Shown in pieces: positions 24,931-34,617 of a stretch of 64,000 nucleotides of DNA. The DNA lies in contig NZ_AP017470.1 in assembly GCF_016592575.1 (NCBI RefSeq), positions 868,001 through 932,000 of the forward strand, in the 5' to 3' direction. This stretch comes from Thermotomaculum hydrothermale. GTDB lineage: Bacteria; Acidobacteriota; Holophagae; Thermotomaculales; Thermotomaculaceae. Each line of letters opens with the position of its first letter. Position 1 is the first letter of the stretch. The notes under the pieces were generated by a model that did no database searches, was not told the origin of the DNA, and was given only the letters and a program-made list of their open reading frames with translations. A program made the position numbers and the translations under genes.

Positions 24931-26100
24931 ATGAGAAAGTTAAAAGATAAAATTTTCGAAGTTGGTGCAATTGATTGGGATAGAACCCTTTTTGACGAAC
25001 TTGTGCCTTTACCAGATGGAACAAGTTATAATTCATATTTGATTTTAGGAAGTGAAAAAACAGCATTAATTGATACTGTTGAACCTTATAAAAAAGATAT
25101 TTTTTTCAGACACATAAAAGAGGTTGGTATTGACAGAATTGACTATTTGATTTCAAATCATGCAGAGCAAGATCATTCAGGATGCATTCCCTTTGTTCTT
25201 GAAAAATACCCGGATTGCAAGGTTGTAACAAACGCAAAGTGCAAAAGTTTTTTAATTGAGCACCTTCATATTCCAGATGAAAAATTTATTGAAATTAAAG
25301 AGGGTGATACTATTTCTTTAGGGGATAAAACACTTGAATTTATTATGACTCCCTGGGTTCACTGGCCTGAAACAATGTCAACCTATTTACAGGAAGATAA
25401 AATTTTATTTTCCTGTGATTTTTTTGGCTCCCACAGGGCTACATCAAACCTCTTTGTAAAGGATGAGTACAAAGTTGTGGAAGACGCTAAAAGGTACTAT
25501 GCAGAAATCATGATGCCTTTCAGGTCTCACATAAAAAGAAATATTGAAAAGATAGAAAAGAAAGAAATTGATATAATTGCCCCATCTCATGGCCCTGTAT
25601 ATGACAAACCATCTTTGATTATTGATGCATACAAGGACTGGATTTCAGACAGGGTTGAAAACAAGGTTTTAATTCCATTTGTGTCAATGCACGATAGTAC
25701 CGAGCACCTTGTTAATGAGTTAGTTGAAAGGTTAATGAATAAAGGAATTGAAGTGATTCCTTACAATTTAACAGTCACCGATGTTGGAGAGTTTGCAATG
25801 GCTTTGGTGGATGCAGGCACCATTGTTTTTGGTTCTCCCTATGTGTTAGGTGGTTTGCACCCGCAATGCGTGTATGCTGCATACCTTGCAAATGCTTTAA
25901 GGCCAAAAGTTAAATTTGTCTCTATGATAGGTTCATTCGGCTGGGGGGGAAAGGGAGTTGAGCAGTTAAAATCTCTTATTTCTAACCTTAAAGCTGAATG
26001 GATTGAGCCTGTTATGGTAAAAGGACTTGCCAAAGAAGAAGATTTTGAAAGGCTGGACAATTTTGTAGAAGAGATTGTTAAGAGGCATGAGAGCCTTTAG
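24931..26100 (+). CDS. Flavodiiron protein (A-type flavoprotein, O2/NO reductase)
   Basis: Cytoplasmic enzyme that reduces O2 to water or NO to N2O. 389 residues: a beta-lactamase-like diiron domain (1-250) with ligands His77-x-Glu79-x-Asp81 and His82 in SNHAEQDHSG, His144 in PWVHWPE, Asp163 and His220, then a flavodoxin domain (about 255-388) with the FMN loop SMHDSTEHLV. All iron ligands are present and there is no rubredoxin domain, so it takes electrons from a separate rubredoxin or similar donor. It has an AAGGAGG ribosome site and is followed after 11 bases by bcp: an O2 and peroxide defence pair of the kind found in anaerobes. Confidence 0.94.
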   Translation: MRKLKDKIFEVGAIDWDRTLFDELVPLPDGTSYNSYLILGSEKTALIDTVEPYKKDIFFRHIKEVGIDRIDYLISNHAEQDHSGCIPFVLEKYPDCKVVTNAKCKSFLIEHLHIPDEKFIEIKEGDTISLGDKTLEFIMTPWVHWPETMSTYLQEDKILFSCDFFGSHRATSNLFVKDEYKVVEDAKRYYAEIMMPFRSHIKRNIEKIEKKEIDIIAPSHGPVYDKPSLIIDAYKDWISDRVENKVLIPFVSMHDSTEHLVNELVERLMNKGIEVIPYNLTVTDVGEFAMALVDAGTIVFGSPYVLGGLHPQCVYAAYLANALRPKVKFVSMIGSFGWGGKGVEQLKSLISNLKAEWIEPVMVKGLAKEEDFERLDNFVEEIVKRHESL

Positions 26101-26111
26101 AGGAGGAAATT

Positions 26112-26588
26112 ATGTATAATGAGGGAGATAAAGTTAAAGATTTTTGCCTTCCAGGATTATCCGCTGAAGGCGAGGAAAAAGAGTTTTGTTTAAAGGATTT
26201 TCTTGGAAAAGGTAAAAAAGTTGTTGTGTATTTTTATCCCAAAGATAACACGCCAGGTTGCACAACTGAAGCCTGTGATTTTAGAGATAACTTAAATTCA
26301 ATAGGTGATAAAGCATTTGTGTTGGGAATTAGCCCTGACAGTATTGCAAGCCACAAAAAATTTAAAGAAAAGTTTGAGTTAAATTTTCCACTTCTCTCCG
26401 ATACTGAAAAAAAGGTTATGGAAGATTTTGGTGCTTATGGTGAGAAAAAGATGTATGGAAAGGTTAGAATGGGTGTTATTCGCTCAACATTTATCCTTGA
26501 TGAAGATGGAAAGATTTTAAAAGCAATGAGGAATGTAAGGGCAAAAGGGCATGTTGAAAAGGTAAAGAAAATTCTTGAAGAGTTATAA
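26112..26588 (+). CDS. bcp: Thioredoxin-dependent peroxiredoxin (Bcp/PrxQ type)
   Basis: Reduces hydrogen peroxide and organic peroxides. 158 residues. The peroxidatic Cys50 in DNTPGCTTEACDFRD is followed five residues on by the resolving Cys55, the arrangement of the atypical 2-Cys Bcp/PrxQ class. The thioredoxin-like core VVVYFYPKDN and the later FILDEDGKILK are typical. It shares an operon with the flavodiiron gene and ends 23 bases before a clear terminator. Confidence 0.95.
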   Translation: MYNEGDKVKDFCLPGLSAEGEEKEFCLKDFLGKGKKVVVYFYPKDNTPGCTTEACDFRDNLNSIGDKAFVLGISPDSIASHKKFKEKFELNFPLLSDTEKKVMEDFGAYGEKKMYGKVRMGVIRSTFILDEDGKILKAMRNVRAKGHVEKVKKILEEL

Positions 26589-26611
26589 ATTTTGTTGTTT
26601 TGTTAATGTTA

Positions 26612-26640
26612 AAGGGGATTTTACTAATCCCCTTTTTTTA
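26612..26640 (+). terminator. Rho-independent terminator after bcp
   Basis: A 9-bp stem AAGGGGATT/AATCCCCTT (26612-26620 and 26626-26634) with a 5-base loop runs straight into a T tract. It isolates the flavodiiron-bcp operon from nrdJ. Confidence 0.88.
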
Positions 26641-26653
26641 TTGGATAATTTTC

Positions 26654-26682
26654 TTGAATAACACAATATATTGTGGTATAAA
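26654..26682 (+). promoter_or_regulatory. Sigma-70 promoter of nrdJ
   Basis: TTGAAT (26654-26659), exactly 17 bases, and TATAAA (26677-26682), 38 bases before the nrdJ start. The spacer is filled by an NrdR-type palindrome. Confidence 0.72.
26661..26676 (+). promoter_or_regulatory. NrdR box 1
   Basis: ACACAATATATTGTGG contains a perfect 14-base palindrome (CACAATA/TATTGTG) and fits the NrdR consensus acaCwAtATaTwGtgt at 15 of 16 positions. It fills the spacer between the -35 and -10 boxes of nrdJ. NrdR represses ribonucleotide reductase genes when dATP is high. Confidence 0.8.
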
Positions 26683-26691
26683 ATTTAAGCA

Positions 26692-26707
26692 ATACAAAAT
26701 ATAAGAA
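26692..26707 (+). promoter_or_regulatory. Candidate degenerate NrdR box 2
   Basis: ATACAAAATATAAGAA starts 31 bases after box 1, the three-helical-turn spacing of paired NrdR boxes. It keeps the left half of the consensus (about 10 of 16 positions), while the right half is poor. The phasing is the main reason to list it. Confidence 0.4.
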
Positions 26708-26720
26708 GAGAGGTCAGGTT

Positions 26721-29700
26721 ATGAAGATTAAGAGGTTTTTTACCAAGGATAAGAGTCCCTATGCTGGTTTAAACTTTGTTAAAAGGGATTCAAAAATTAT
26801 AAACCCAGATGGGACAGTTATATTTGAAGCAAAAGATATTATAGTGCCTGAAAATTGGTCTCAGGTTGCTGTTGATATTCTGGTTCAAAAGTATTTCAGG
26901 AAGGCTGGAGTTCCTAAAAAAACAAAAAAGGTTAAAGAAAAGGGAATCCCGGAGTGGATTCAAAGAAGTGTCCCAGATGAGGAGTATCTTGAAAAACTCC
27001 CTGAAGAAGAAAGATTTGGCAGTGAAACAGACTCAAGGCAGGTTTTTGAGAGGCTTGCAGGGACATGGACATACTGGGGTTACAAATACGGTTACTTTGA
27101 TACAGAAGACGATGCAAAGGCTTATTACGATGAAATGCTTTACATGCTTTCTCATCAGATAGCAGCACCTAACTCTCCTCAATGGTTTAACACAGGCCTT
27201 TACTGGGCTTATGGAATAGATGGCCCCTCGCAGGGGCATTACTATGTTGACCCTGATACAAAAGAGGTAAAGAAATCCACAAGCGCATATGAAAGGCCTC
27301 AGCCACATGCATGCTTTATTCTTTCGATTGACGACACCCTTGTTAATCCTGGCGGTATTATGGATTTGTGGGTAAGAGAGGCGAGGATTTTCAAATACGG
27401 TTCAGGGTCAGGTACTAATTTTTCAAAGATAAGAGGAAAGGGAGAGCCGCTATCCGGAGGAGGATATTCTTCAGGGTTAATGAGTTTTCTGAAGATTGGA
27501 GACAGAGCCGCAGGAGCTATTAAATCTGGAGGAACAACAAGAAGAGCTGCAAAAATGGTTATTTTAAACCTTGACCACCCTGACATTGAGGAGTTTATTG
27601 ACTGGAAGGTAAAGGAAGAGCAAAAGGTTGCTGCTTTGGTTTCTGGAAGCAGGCAGTGTAATATTCATCTGAATAATGTGTTAAAGGCATGCAATGAGGG
27701 AGATGGAGAAGACGCTTTTGACCCTAAAAAGAATTTAAAATTGGCAGAAGCAGTTTACAATTCAAGAAAGGCAGGAATTCCAGATACATACATTTACAGG
27801 GTGATACAGCTTGCAAAGCAGGGGGTTAAGGAAATTTTATTTGATGAATTTGATACAGCGTGGGAATCTGAGGCTTATAATACTGTTTCAGGCCAGAATT
27901 CAAACAACTCTGTTAGAATTCCGTCTAAGTTTTTTGAAATACTTGAAAAAGATGGTGATTGGGAGTTAACTTACAGGACAAGCGGAGAGGTTGCTAAAAA
28001 GGTTAAGGCAAGGGATTTATTCGACAAGATTGGGTATGCAGCCTGGAGTTGCGCAGACCCTGGAGTGCAGTTTGACACAATAATTAACGAATGGCACACC
28101 TGCCCGGCGTCAGGTAGGATAAATGCCTCAAACCCTTGCTCAGAGTATATGTTTCTTGACAATTCAGCATGCAACCTTGCGTCATTGAATTTGATTAAAT
28201 TTTACAATGCTGAAACAGGCAAATTTAATGTTGATGCTTTTATCCATGCGACAAAACTCTGGACAATTACCCTTGAGATCTCCGTTTTAATGGCTCAATT
28301 TCCAAGCCCTGAAATAGCGGATATCTCTTATAAATTCAGAACACTTGGCCTTGGTTACGCAAATATTGGAAGCCTATTAATGACAATGGGGTTACCCTAT
28401 GATTCCCCTGATGGAAGGGCTATTGCCTCTGCAATTTCTGGTTTAATGACTGGAATTTGCTATAAAATATCAGCGGAAATGGCAAAAGAGTTAGGCACTT
28501 TTGAGGAGTTTGATAAAAACAAAGAGCATATGTTAAGGGTTATTAGAAATCATAGAAGGGCAATATACAATGCAAAGGCAAGTGAATACGAAGGATTAAG
28601 TGTAACTCCTTTACCGTTTAAAGAGGATGCTGTTCCGAAAAAACTTTTAAAAGCGGCAAGAAAAGCATGGGATGATGCACTAAAGTTAGGAGAAAAGCAT
28701 GGGTTCAGGAATGCACAGGTTACAGTGCTTGCCCCCACAGGGACCATTGGGCTTGTTATGGATTGTGATACAACCGGAATTGAGCCTGATTTTGCCCTTG
28801 TAAAGTTTAAAAAACTTGCAGGTGGCGGTTATTTTAAGATTATCAACCGCTCAATAATCCCTGCTTTAAAAAAGTTAGGATATAAAGAAAATCAGATTCA
28901 GGCTATTGTAGATTATTGCCTTGGTACTCAGAGTTTTTCAAGAACTAAGTCAAAACTGACAAGAGAGTTTTTAAAGTCAAAGGGCTTTTCTGATGCAACT
29001 ATAGATAAAATAGAAAACTCTCTTCCTCAAATGTTTGACATTGAATCTGCTTTTTCTGTCTGGAATATTGGAAAAGAAACCCTTGAAAAAGAGTTGAAGA
29101 TTGATTCTAAACTATTAGATGATTTCAATTTTAATCTTTTAAAATACTTAGGTTTAAGTGATGAAGAAATAAAGGAAGCAAATGACGATATTTGCGGAAC
29201 AATGACTGTTGAAGGAGCGCCTTATCTAAAAGAAGAACATTTAGCAGTGTTTGACTGTGCAAATAAGTGTGGAAGGTATGGAAAGAGGTATATTTCCCCT
29301 GAAGGCCACCTATTGATGATGGCAGCGGTACAACCGTACATTTCAGGGGCAATTTCAAAGACTGTTAACCTTCCAAACCATGCAACTATTGAGGATGTGA
29401 AAGATATCTATTTAAAAGCCCATAAATATATGCTTAAAGCAATTGCCCTGTATAGAGATGGTTCAAAACTCTCACAGCCTCTTTCCTCCTTTACAGACAT
29501 TGATTTAAATGTTGATGACATAGTTGAGAAAAACATAGGCAAGGTTGCTGAAGGCCTTGCAAGAAAAGCTGTGAGGGAAAGACTGCCGTACAGAAGGGCA
29601 GGGTACACTCAAAAGGCAAAAATTGGTGGGCATTCAGTATTTTTAAGAACTGGCGAATACGAAGATGGAAGGCTTGGAGAGATTTTTGTTGATATGCATA

Positions 29701-30206
29701 AAGAGGGTGCTGCTTTCAGAAGTTTAATGAACTGCTTTGCAATTGCTGTTTCTCTGGGCTTACAGTACGGTGTGCCCCTTGAAGAATATGTTGATGCTTT
29801 CGTTTTTACAAGGTTTGAGCCAAATGGATTGGTTTTTGGTAACCCATACATAAAGATGACAACTTCAGTGATTGATTACATATTTAGAGAGCTTGCAATT
29901 ACCTATCTTAACAGGTTTGACCTTGCGCAGGTTGAGCCAGAGGATATTCGCTCTGACGCAATAAGAAGCGAAAAGGAAAAAAAGAAAAACGGTAATCATC
30001 CTTACTCTAAAAATGTGAATGTTGAATACAATGGCAGTAAAAACAAGAAACCTGACCAGCTTGATGATATTGCTGAAAAAATAAGAATTGCAAAAATGAA
30101 GGGATATGAGGGAGACGCATGTCCAAATTGTGGAAACTTTACAATGGTTAGAAACGGCACATGTCTAAAATGTGAAACATGTGGTTCAACCTCCGGTTGC
30201 AGTTGA
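26721..30206 (+). CDS. nrdJ: Adenosylcobalamin-dependent (class II) ribonucleoside-diphosphate reductase
   Basis: Makes deoxyribonucleotides from ribonucleotides with a B12 radical, so it works with or without oxygen. 1161 residues, typical of the large bacterial NrdJ. Seen in order: N-terminal reductase segments ([29 protein letters not shown]), the active-site [39 protein letters not shown], the region [20 protein letters not shown], and a C-terminal zinc-ribbon with [15 protein letters not shown] and [10 protein letters not shown], whose cysteines probably relay reducing power. It stands alone between two terminators and has an NrdR-box promoter. I see no cobalamin riboswitch. It creates a need for B12, supplied by synthesis or by import. 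Confidence 0.97.
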   Translation: MKIKRFFTKDKSPYAGLNFVKRDSKIINPDGTVIFEAKDIIVPENWSQVAVDILVQKYFRKAGVPKKTKKVKEKGIPEWIQRSVPDEEYLEKLPEEERFGSETDSRQVFERLAGTWTYWGYKYGYFDTEDDAKAYYDEMLYMLSHQIAAPNSPQWFNTGLYWAYGIDGPSQGHYYVDPDTKEVKKSTSAYERPQPHACFILSIDDTLVNPGGIMDLWVREARIFKYGSGSGTNFSKIRGKGEPLSGGGYSSGLMSFLKIGDRAAGAIKSGGTTRRAAKMVILNLDHPDIEEFIDWKVKEEQKVAALVSGSRQCNIHLNNVLKACNEGDGEDAFDPKKNLKLAEAVYNSRKAGIPDTYIYRVIQLAKQGVKEILFDEFDTAWESEAYNTVSGQNSNNSVRIPSKFFEILEKDGDWELTYRTSGEVAKKVKARDLFDKIGYAAWSCADPGVQFDTIINEWHTCPASGRINASNPCSEYMFLDNSACNLASLNLIKFYNAETGKFNVDAFIHATKLWTITLEISVLMAQFPSPEIADISYKFRTLGLGYANIGSLLMTMGLPYDSPDGRAIASAISGLMTGICYKISAEMAKELGTFEEFDKNKEHMLRVIRNHRRAIYNAKASEYEGLSVTPLPFKEDAVPKKLLKAARKAWDDALKLGEKHGFRNAQVTVLAPTGTIGLVMDCDTTGIEPDFALVKFKKLAGGGYFKIINRSIIPALKKLGYKENQIQAIVDYCLGTQSFSRTKSKLTREFLKSKGFSDATIDKIENSLPQMFDIESAFSVWNIGKETLEKELKIDSKLLDDFNFNLLKYLGLSDEEIKEANDDICGTMTVEGAPYLKEEHLAVFDCANKCGRYGKRYISPEGHLLMMAAVQPYISGAISKTVNLPNHATIEDVKDIYLKAHKYMLKAIALYRDGSKLSQPLSSFTDIDLNVDDIVEKNIGKVAEGLARKAVRERLPYRRAGYTQKAKIGGHSVFLRTGEYEDGRLGEIFVDMHKEGAAFRSLMNCFAIAVSLGLQYGVPLEEYVDAFVFTRFEPNGLVFGNPYIKMTTSVIDYIFRELAITYLNRFDLAQVEPEDIRSDAIRSEKEKKKNGNHPYSKNVNVEYNGSKNKKPDQLDDIAEKIRIAKMKGYEGDACPNCGNFTMVRNGTCLKCETCGSTSGCS

Positions 30207-30226
30207 CATTTTGTAATTGTAAAATT

Positions 30227-30250
30227 GCGGGGATTTTCCCCGCTTTTTTT
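30227..30250 (+). terminator. Rho-independent terminator after nrdJ
   Basis: A 7-bp stem GCGGGGA/TCCCCGC (30227-30233 and 30237-30243) with a 3-base loop is followed by seven T. It lies 21 bases past the nrdJ stop. Confidence 0.9.
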
Positions 30251-30334
30251 GTATTTGTTTATTGATTGTAAATTATTTTTTCCTTATTATTGAAAAGATT
30301 GTTAATAAAAAAAAGTTATTGAAAAGGAGATGCA

Positions 30335-31714
30335 ATGAGCGTTTTTAAAAGGTTTCCTGAAACATTCTGGGTTGCAAATACTGTTGAATTGTTGGAAAGG
30401 CTTGCTTACTATGGTATGAACATTATACTTGCCCTTTATTTAACTCAGAGGGTGGGATTTTCAGATAAAGAGGCTCTAAGTTTAAGTGGTGCATTTATCT
30501 TATTTTTATACTTTTTGCCTACATTTAGCGGTGCTATAGCAGATAAAATTGGGTTTAGAAAGGCTTTAATAATTGCTTTTTTGACTCTGTTTTCAGGTTA
30601 TTTTTTACTTGCTCTTTTCCCTGTAAAATTGATGGCAATAGTTTCATTGATTCTAATTGCTATAGGTGGTTCTTTTGTTAAACCAACTATATCCGGTTCT
30701 GTTGCCAAACTTTCACCTGAGGGAGAGAGTAAATTAGGCTTTGCCATTTTTTACATGATTGTTAATATCGGTGGTTTTTTAGGAAAGGTTATTGTTAAGC
30801 CTATGAGATTAAACATAGGAAACTGGCTCAGGGAGAGTGATTTTGATGCATTAAAGGCCTATGTTAAAACACTTCCACCATTTGATATAAATTCCCCACT
30901 TGTTAGAGGGGCTATGGAGAAAATGAAAGGCTTCACTCCGGAACAGGTCAGGGATATTCTTCAATGGCAGAGCTTTGGAATGCAGGTCGCCTGTACATTT
31001 TCTGCAATAATGGCACTTGTTGCTCTTACTCTCGTAATTTTAAAGTTTGAGGATAAGACAATTCAGACAGGGGACAAGCCTTCTGTTTCTCAGGTTGTTT
31101 CAAGTATTGTAACAGTTTTTAAAGATGTTAGGTTTTTGCTTTTTATTTTAATTTTTGCAGGTTTTGAGATTATGTTCTGGCAACTTTACCTTGCAATGCC
31201 TCTCTATATTCAAAGAGAGATATCACCAGTTGCCCCTATGGAGTGGCTTGTTGCTATAAATCCAGGTATGATAATGATTTTTCAATTACCTGTTGCAAAA
31301 TTAACTTCAAGGCTATCCTCTTTAAAGGCAATGGCTTTAGGGCTTTCAATATGTATTGTTTCAATGATAATAATGGGCAATTTCCCAACAATGACAGGGG
31401 TTATAATTGCAATAATGACATTTGCTCTTGGAGAGATGACATTTCAACCAAGGTTTTTAGACTATGTTGCTTCAATTGCACCGAAGGATAAAATAGGGCT
31501 ATATTTAGGTTTTGCACATATTAAGGTTGCTGTTGGCTCTTTTTTAGGTGGCTGGATAGCTGGCATTCTTGTTTCAAAATACTGTCCGATAGAGGGGGCA
31601 AGGAATCCCTTAATGTTATGGGGTTCTTTTGCTGTAATAGGGTTGATTTCCCTTATTGCATTTTTTATATATCAAAAGACTTTTGGCAACCTTCACGAAA
31701 ATGGGGTGGCGTAG
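30335..31714 (+). CDS. POT/PTR-family proton-coupled peptide transporter (MFS)
   Basis: Inner-membrane importer of di- and tripeptides. 459 residues with about twelve spans. The N-terminal ELLERLAYYGMNIILALYLT carries the ExxER...YYG pattern of POT transporters (proton-coupling Glu and Arg in TM1), and FSGAIADKIGFRKALIIAF is the MFS A-loop. A roughly 60-residue segment between TM6-like and TM7-like regions is charged. It stands alone, with an AAAGGAGATG ribosome site directly before its ATG. Peptide uptake would complement the secreted peptidases at 18-21 kb. Some POT relatives carry nitrate or other solutes, so the substrate is inferred. Confidence 0.82.
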   Translation: MSVFKRFPETFWVANTVELLERLAYYGMNIILALYLTQRVGFSDKEALSLSGAFILFLYFLPTFSGAIADKIGFRKALIIAFLTLFSGYFLLALFPVKLMAIVSLILIAIGGSFVKPTISGSVAKLSPEGESKLGFAIFYMIVNIGGFLGKVIVKPMRLNIGNWLRESDFDALKAYVKTLPPFDINSPLVRGAMEKMKGFTPEQVRDILQWQSFGMQVACTFSAIMALVALTLVILKFEDKTIQTGDKPSVSQVVSSIVTVFKDVRFLLFILIFAGFEIMFWQLYLAMPLYIQREISPVAPMEWLVAINPGMIMIFQLPVAKLTSRLSSLKAMALGLSICIVSMIIMGNFPTMTGVIIAIMTFALGEMTFQPRFLDYVASIAPKDKIGLYLGFAHIKVAVGSFLGGWIAGILVSKYCPIEGARNPLMLWGSFAVIGLISLIAFFIYQKTFGNLHENGVA

Positions 31715-31759
31715 TAGAAAATTTAACCTTATTTAAAAAAGTCTTAAAAGGTATGGATA

Positions 31760-33565
31760 TTAATTTATTTTATAAATTAGATATATTTCTCCCTGCTTTT
31801 CAATTTTAAAGTTTTTGGGCAATTTTTCAGGCTTAACCCTTACTACAAAATGGGGGGTGTCTTTTGTTGGTTCAAGTTCATAGGGTTTTAAAAAGCCTTT
31901 AACCTTAAAATTCTTTTTCAAAAAATAGGCCGCAACTTTGTTGCAAACTGGCAGAAATTTTCCTGTATACTTTTCATTTGGAAAAATCAGTTGACCAACA
32001 TTATTCACAATTATGCATTTATCATTTGTTTTTATTTTCTCATAGTAAACAGGGGGTAAAATCTGACAGTTTTCTTTCAGGTTCAAATAATTAAAAGGGG
32101 GATATTCTTTGTAAATATCAGGTGAATAATTAAAAATTTTGTTTAATTCTTCTTTAATTATCTCTTTAATTTTTGATTTTATCTCTTTGAAAACACTGTG
32201 TTTAATTACAAAATTATTTTTGTTTATTTCAGCACTTTCAATTTCAAAGTAAGGGGATTTTAGTTTAACTAAAAGTGTTTCAGAATTTAAAGGCCTGGCT
32301 TTTGCCTGTTCAGTTTCAATATCAAAACTAAACTCTTTTAATACTTTTTTGTTAGTAAACACTTTAATATTAAGTTTATTTTTAGTTATTTCAGCCTTTA
32401 AGTTAATTTTCAGTTTAACCTCTCTTTTTTCAATCTCATTTACAATGCCTTTAATCCCTTTAATACTCTCTTTGTTTGGAAAGATATAAGCCTTATCCCC
32501 CTTTTTTGCTGGAATAAAAGAGGATAGAGTAACAATGTTTTTGTTTACTTTTATTATTGTTGATGCTTTTTCCCCTATCTTTATTCTTATTCCCTGTTTT
32601 AATAAGGGGTTTTCCCTTTCAAATGTTATTGTTTTGCCTTTTGCATATTTTACCTTTCCTGCTTCAATTTGGATTGAATGCTTTTTTTCTGTGAAAATCT
32701 TTTTGTTTTCCGGGAAGTAAAAGTATCCCTTGCCCCTATCCCTTAAAAACAGGTATTCCTTTAAAATTTCTCTTGCCCTTTCTATGCCTTTATTTGACAA
32801 ATCTTTCTTTAATTCATTGAGGGCTGAAACTATTGTGTAAACATAATCTGCCCCTTTCATTCTTCCTTCAATTTTAAAGTGTTTTATTCCAATGTTTAAA
32901 AATTCAGGTATTTCCTCAATCAAGTCTAACTCCTTCATTGAAAAGGGGTAATTGTTGTTAAATCTGTGCCTGCAAATTTGGGCGCATATTCCTCTGTTTC
33001 CGCTTCTTCTCTGCTCTTTTAAAGAAGCATAGCAAAAGCCAGATGCGGAGTAACACATTGCACCAAAAACAAAAACCTCTAATTTAAGTTTTGTGTTTTC
33101 AGATAAATATTTTAACTCTTTAAAGCTTAACTCCCTTGCTAAAACAACCTGATTTAAGCCAATTTTCTCTGTAAACCTCAACCCGTCTAAATTACAAATT
33201 CCCATCTGAGTTGAAGCATGGAATTCAACAGTGTCAGGCAAAATCTTTTTGCCAAGTTCAAGCACTGCAAAATCCTGAATAATTATTGCATCAGGGGGAT
33301 ATGCAGATAGAATTTTAAGCCTTTTTTCAAGAAGGGAAAGTTCATTATCGGTTAAAACAGTGTTTAAGGTTATATAGCTTTTAATTCCCTTTTCTTTTAA
33401 GTATGCTATTGCCTTTAATATTGTTTTTTCGTCAAAGTTTTCAGCCCTTCCCCTTGCATTTTGCCCCTTAAATCCAAAGTAAACAGCATCTGCTTTTGCT
33501 TTTACCGCTGCAGCAAGGGATTGAATATTTCCAGCAGGTGCAATAATTTCAAAATGTTTTTCCAT
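31760..33565 (-). CDS. Peptidase U32 family protein (RlhA/TrhP-related)
   Basis: A 601-residue U32 protein: TIM-barrel-like N-terminal half (EIIAPAGNIQSLAAAVKAKADAVYF-type start, HASTQMGICNLDG, LEVFVFGAMCYSASGFC) with the cysteine signature GNRGICAQICRHRF, and a long C-terminal extension. Members of this family that have been studied are prephenate- and iron-sulphur-linked tRNA/rRNA hydroxylation enzymes (TrhP, RlhA) rather than true peptidases, and the four conserved Cys fit an Fe-S site. It lies 2 bases after selD and is the last gene of the PsiE-YedF-SelD-U32 unit. Which RNA it modifies, if any, is unknown. Confidence 0.85.
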   Translation of the reverse strand: MEKHFEIIAPAGNIQSLAAAVKAKADAVYFGFKGQNARGRAENFDEKTILKAIAYLKEKGIKSYITLNTVLTDNELSLLEKRLKILSAYPPDAIIIQDFAVLELGKKILPDTVEFHASTQMGICNLDGLRFTEKIGLNQVVLARELSFKELKYLSENTKLKLEVFVFGAMCYSASGFCYASLKEQRRSGNRGICAQICRHRFNNNYPFSMKELDLIEEIPEFLNIGIKHFKIEGRMKGADYVYTIVSALNELKKDLSNKGIERAREILKEYLFLRDRGKGYFYFPENKKIFTEKKHSIQIEAGKVKYAKGKTITFERENPLLKQGIRIKIGEKASTIIKVNKNIVTLSSFIPAKKGDKAYIFPNKESIKGIKGIVNEIEKREVKLKINLKAEITKNKLNIKVFTNKKVLKEFSFDIETEQAKARPLNSETLLVKLKSPYFEIESAEINKNNFVIKHSVFKEIKSKIKEIIKEELNKIFNYSPDIYKEYPPFNYLNLKENCQILPPVYYEKIKTNDKCIIVNNVGQLIFPNEKYTGKFLPVCNKVAAYFLKKNFKVKGFLKPYELEPTKDTPHFVVRVKPEKLPKNFKIEKQGEIYLIYKIN

Positions 33566-33567
33566 AT

Positions 33568-34614
33568 CTATGAAAAAATGAGGATTTTGTCCTGTTTTTC
33601 AATAACTTCGCCTATTACCTTTGCGTAAATTCCGCCTTTTTCCTTTATTTTATCCACAAGCAAAGAGGCTTTTTCTTCTGGCACTGAAATTAACAAACCG
33701 CCTGATGTTTGAGCGTCAAAGAATATCATCTTCTCTTCATCTTTCAATTCTCTTTCAAATAAAACATATTTTTCAGTGTAATGCTTGTTGTTATAACTTC
33801 CTGCAGGCACCATACCTATTGAAGATAGATACAAGGCCTCGTCAAGGTAATCAATCTCTTTTGTGTTAAAGAGAAAACTAACACCTGAATGCTTTGCCAT
33901 TTCAAATGCGTGGCCTATTAGCCCAAAACCTGTAATGTCTGTTGCAGAGTTTACTCCAACTTCAATCATTGCATTTTTTGCGTACAGGTTTAAGTGGCCC
34001 ATTATCTCTGTTGCCTGTTTCATCGTCTTTTCTGAAACCATATCAACCTTGTTTGCTGTGGTAATTATTCCCATTCCAAGCGGTTTGGTAAGAATGATTT
34101 TGTCTCCAACCTTTGCATTATTGTTTCTTACAATCTTTTCCTCTTCAACAATACCGGTAACAGAAAGCCCGTATTTCATTTCACTATCTTCAACAGTATG
34201 GCCGCCTATAATAATTCCGCCAGCTTCGTTAACAGCGTCAAATCCGCCTTTTAGAATCTCCCTCATCTCTTCCTTTTCAATGTGGCAGGAGTCATACATA
34301 ACAAGGTTTAATGCAGTTAAAACATCGCCCCCCATTGCAAATACATCGCTTAATGAATTTGCTGCGGCAATTTTCCCGTACATATACAAGTCGTCAACGA
34401 CTGGAGTAATAAAATCAGCAGTTTGAACAAGGCACTTGTTTCCGTGTACTCTTACAACCCCGGCATCATCGTTTGTCTGCATATCCACAATAATATTTTT
34501 ATTGTCATTTGTTTGAATTATTCCCTTTATTATCTCTTCAAGGTCTCCCGGACCTAATTTCCCTGCTCACCCGGCAGCCTTTACAAATGAGGTTATCTTT
34601 TTTCTTTTATCCAT
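33568..34614 (-). CDS. selD: Selenide, water dikinase (selenophosphate synthase), selenocysteine-containing
   Basis: Makes selenophosphate from selenide and ATP, the selenium donor for selenocysteine and 2-selenouridine. Ordinary translation begins only at an internal ATG (34488), which would lose the catalytic region. From ATG 34614, 3 bases after the yedF stop, the frame is open except for one TGA at 34569-34567 (codon 16). Reading it as Sec gives VKAAGUAGKLGPGDLEEI, with U where SelD carries its catalytic Cys/Sec and the following Lys in place. The full product is 348 residues, the normal length. Later motifs QTNDDAGV, QTADFITPVVDD and ITGFGLIGHAFEM are intact. A hairpin just after the TGA fits a bacterial SECIS element. 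Confidence 0.95.
34541..34569 (-). other. Sec UGA codon and bacterial SECIS hairpin in selD
   Basis: On the minus strand the TGA (34569-34567) is followed after 11 bases by a 5-bp stem AGGTC/GACCT (34555-34551 and 34545-34541) closing a CGGGA loop. The loop begins 16 bases past the UGA, inside the window in which bacterial SECIS elements place their SelB-binding loop. Confidence 0.75.
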
Positions 34615-34617
34615 CTT

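Noticed and set aside
26641-26720. Cobalamin riboswitch before nrdJ
   Set aside because: The leader is only about 30 bases long after the promoter, far too short for a cobalamin aptamer, and no B12-box is seen.
33568-34488. SelD as a shorter protein starting at the internal ATG 34488
   Set aside because: It would lack the catalytic Cys/Sec-Lys region and has no ribosome site; the UGA-containing longer frame starts next to yedF.
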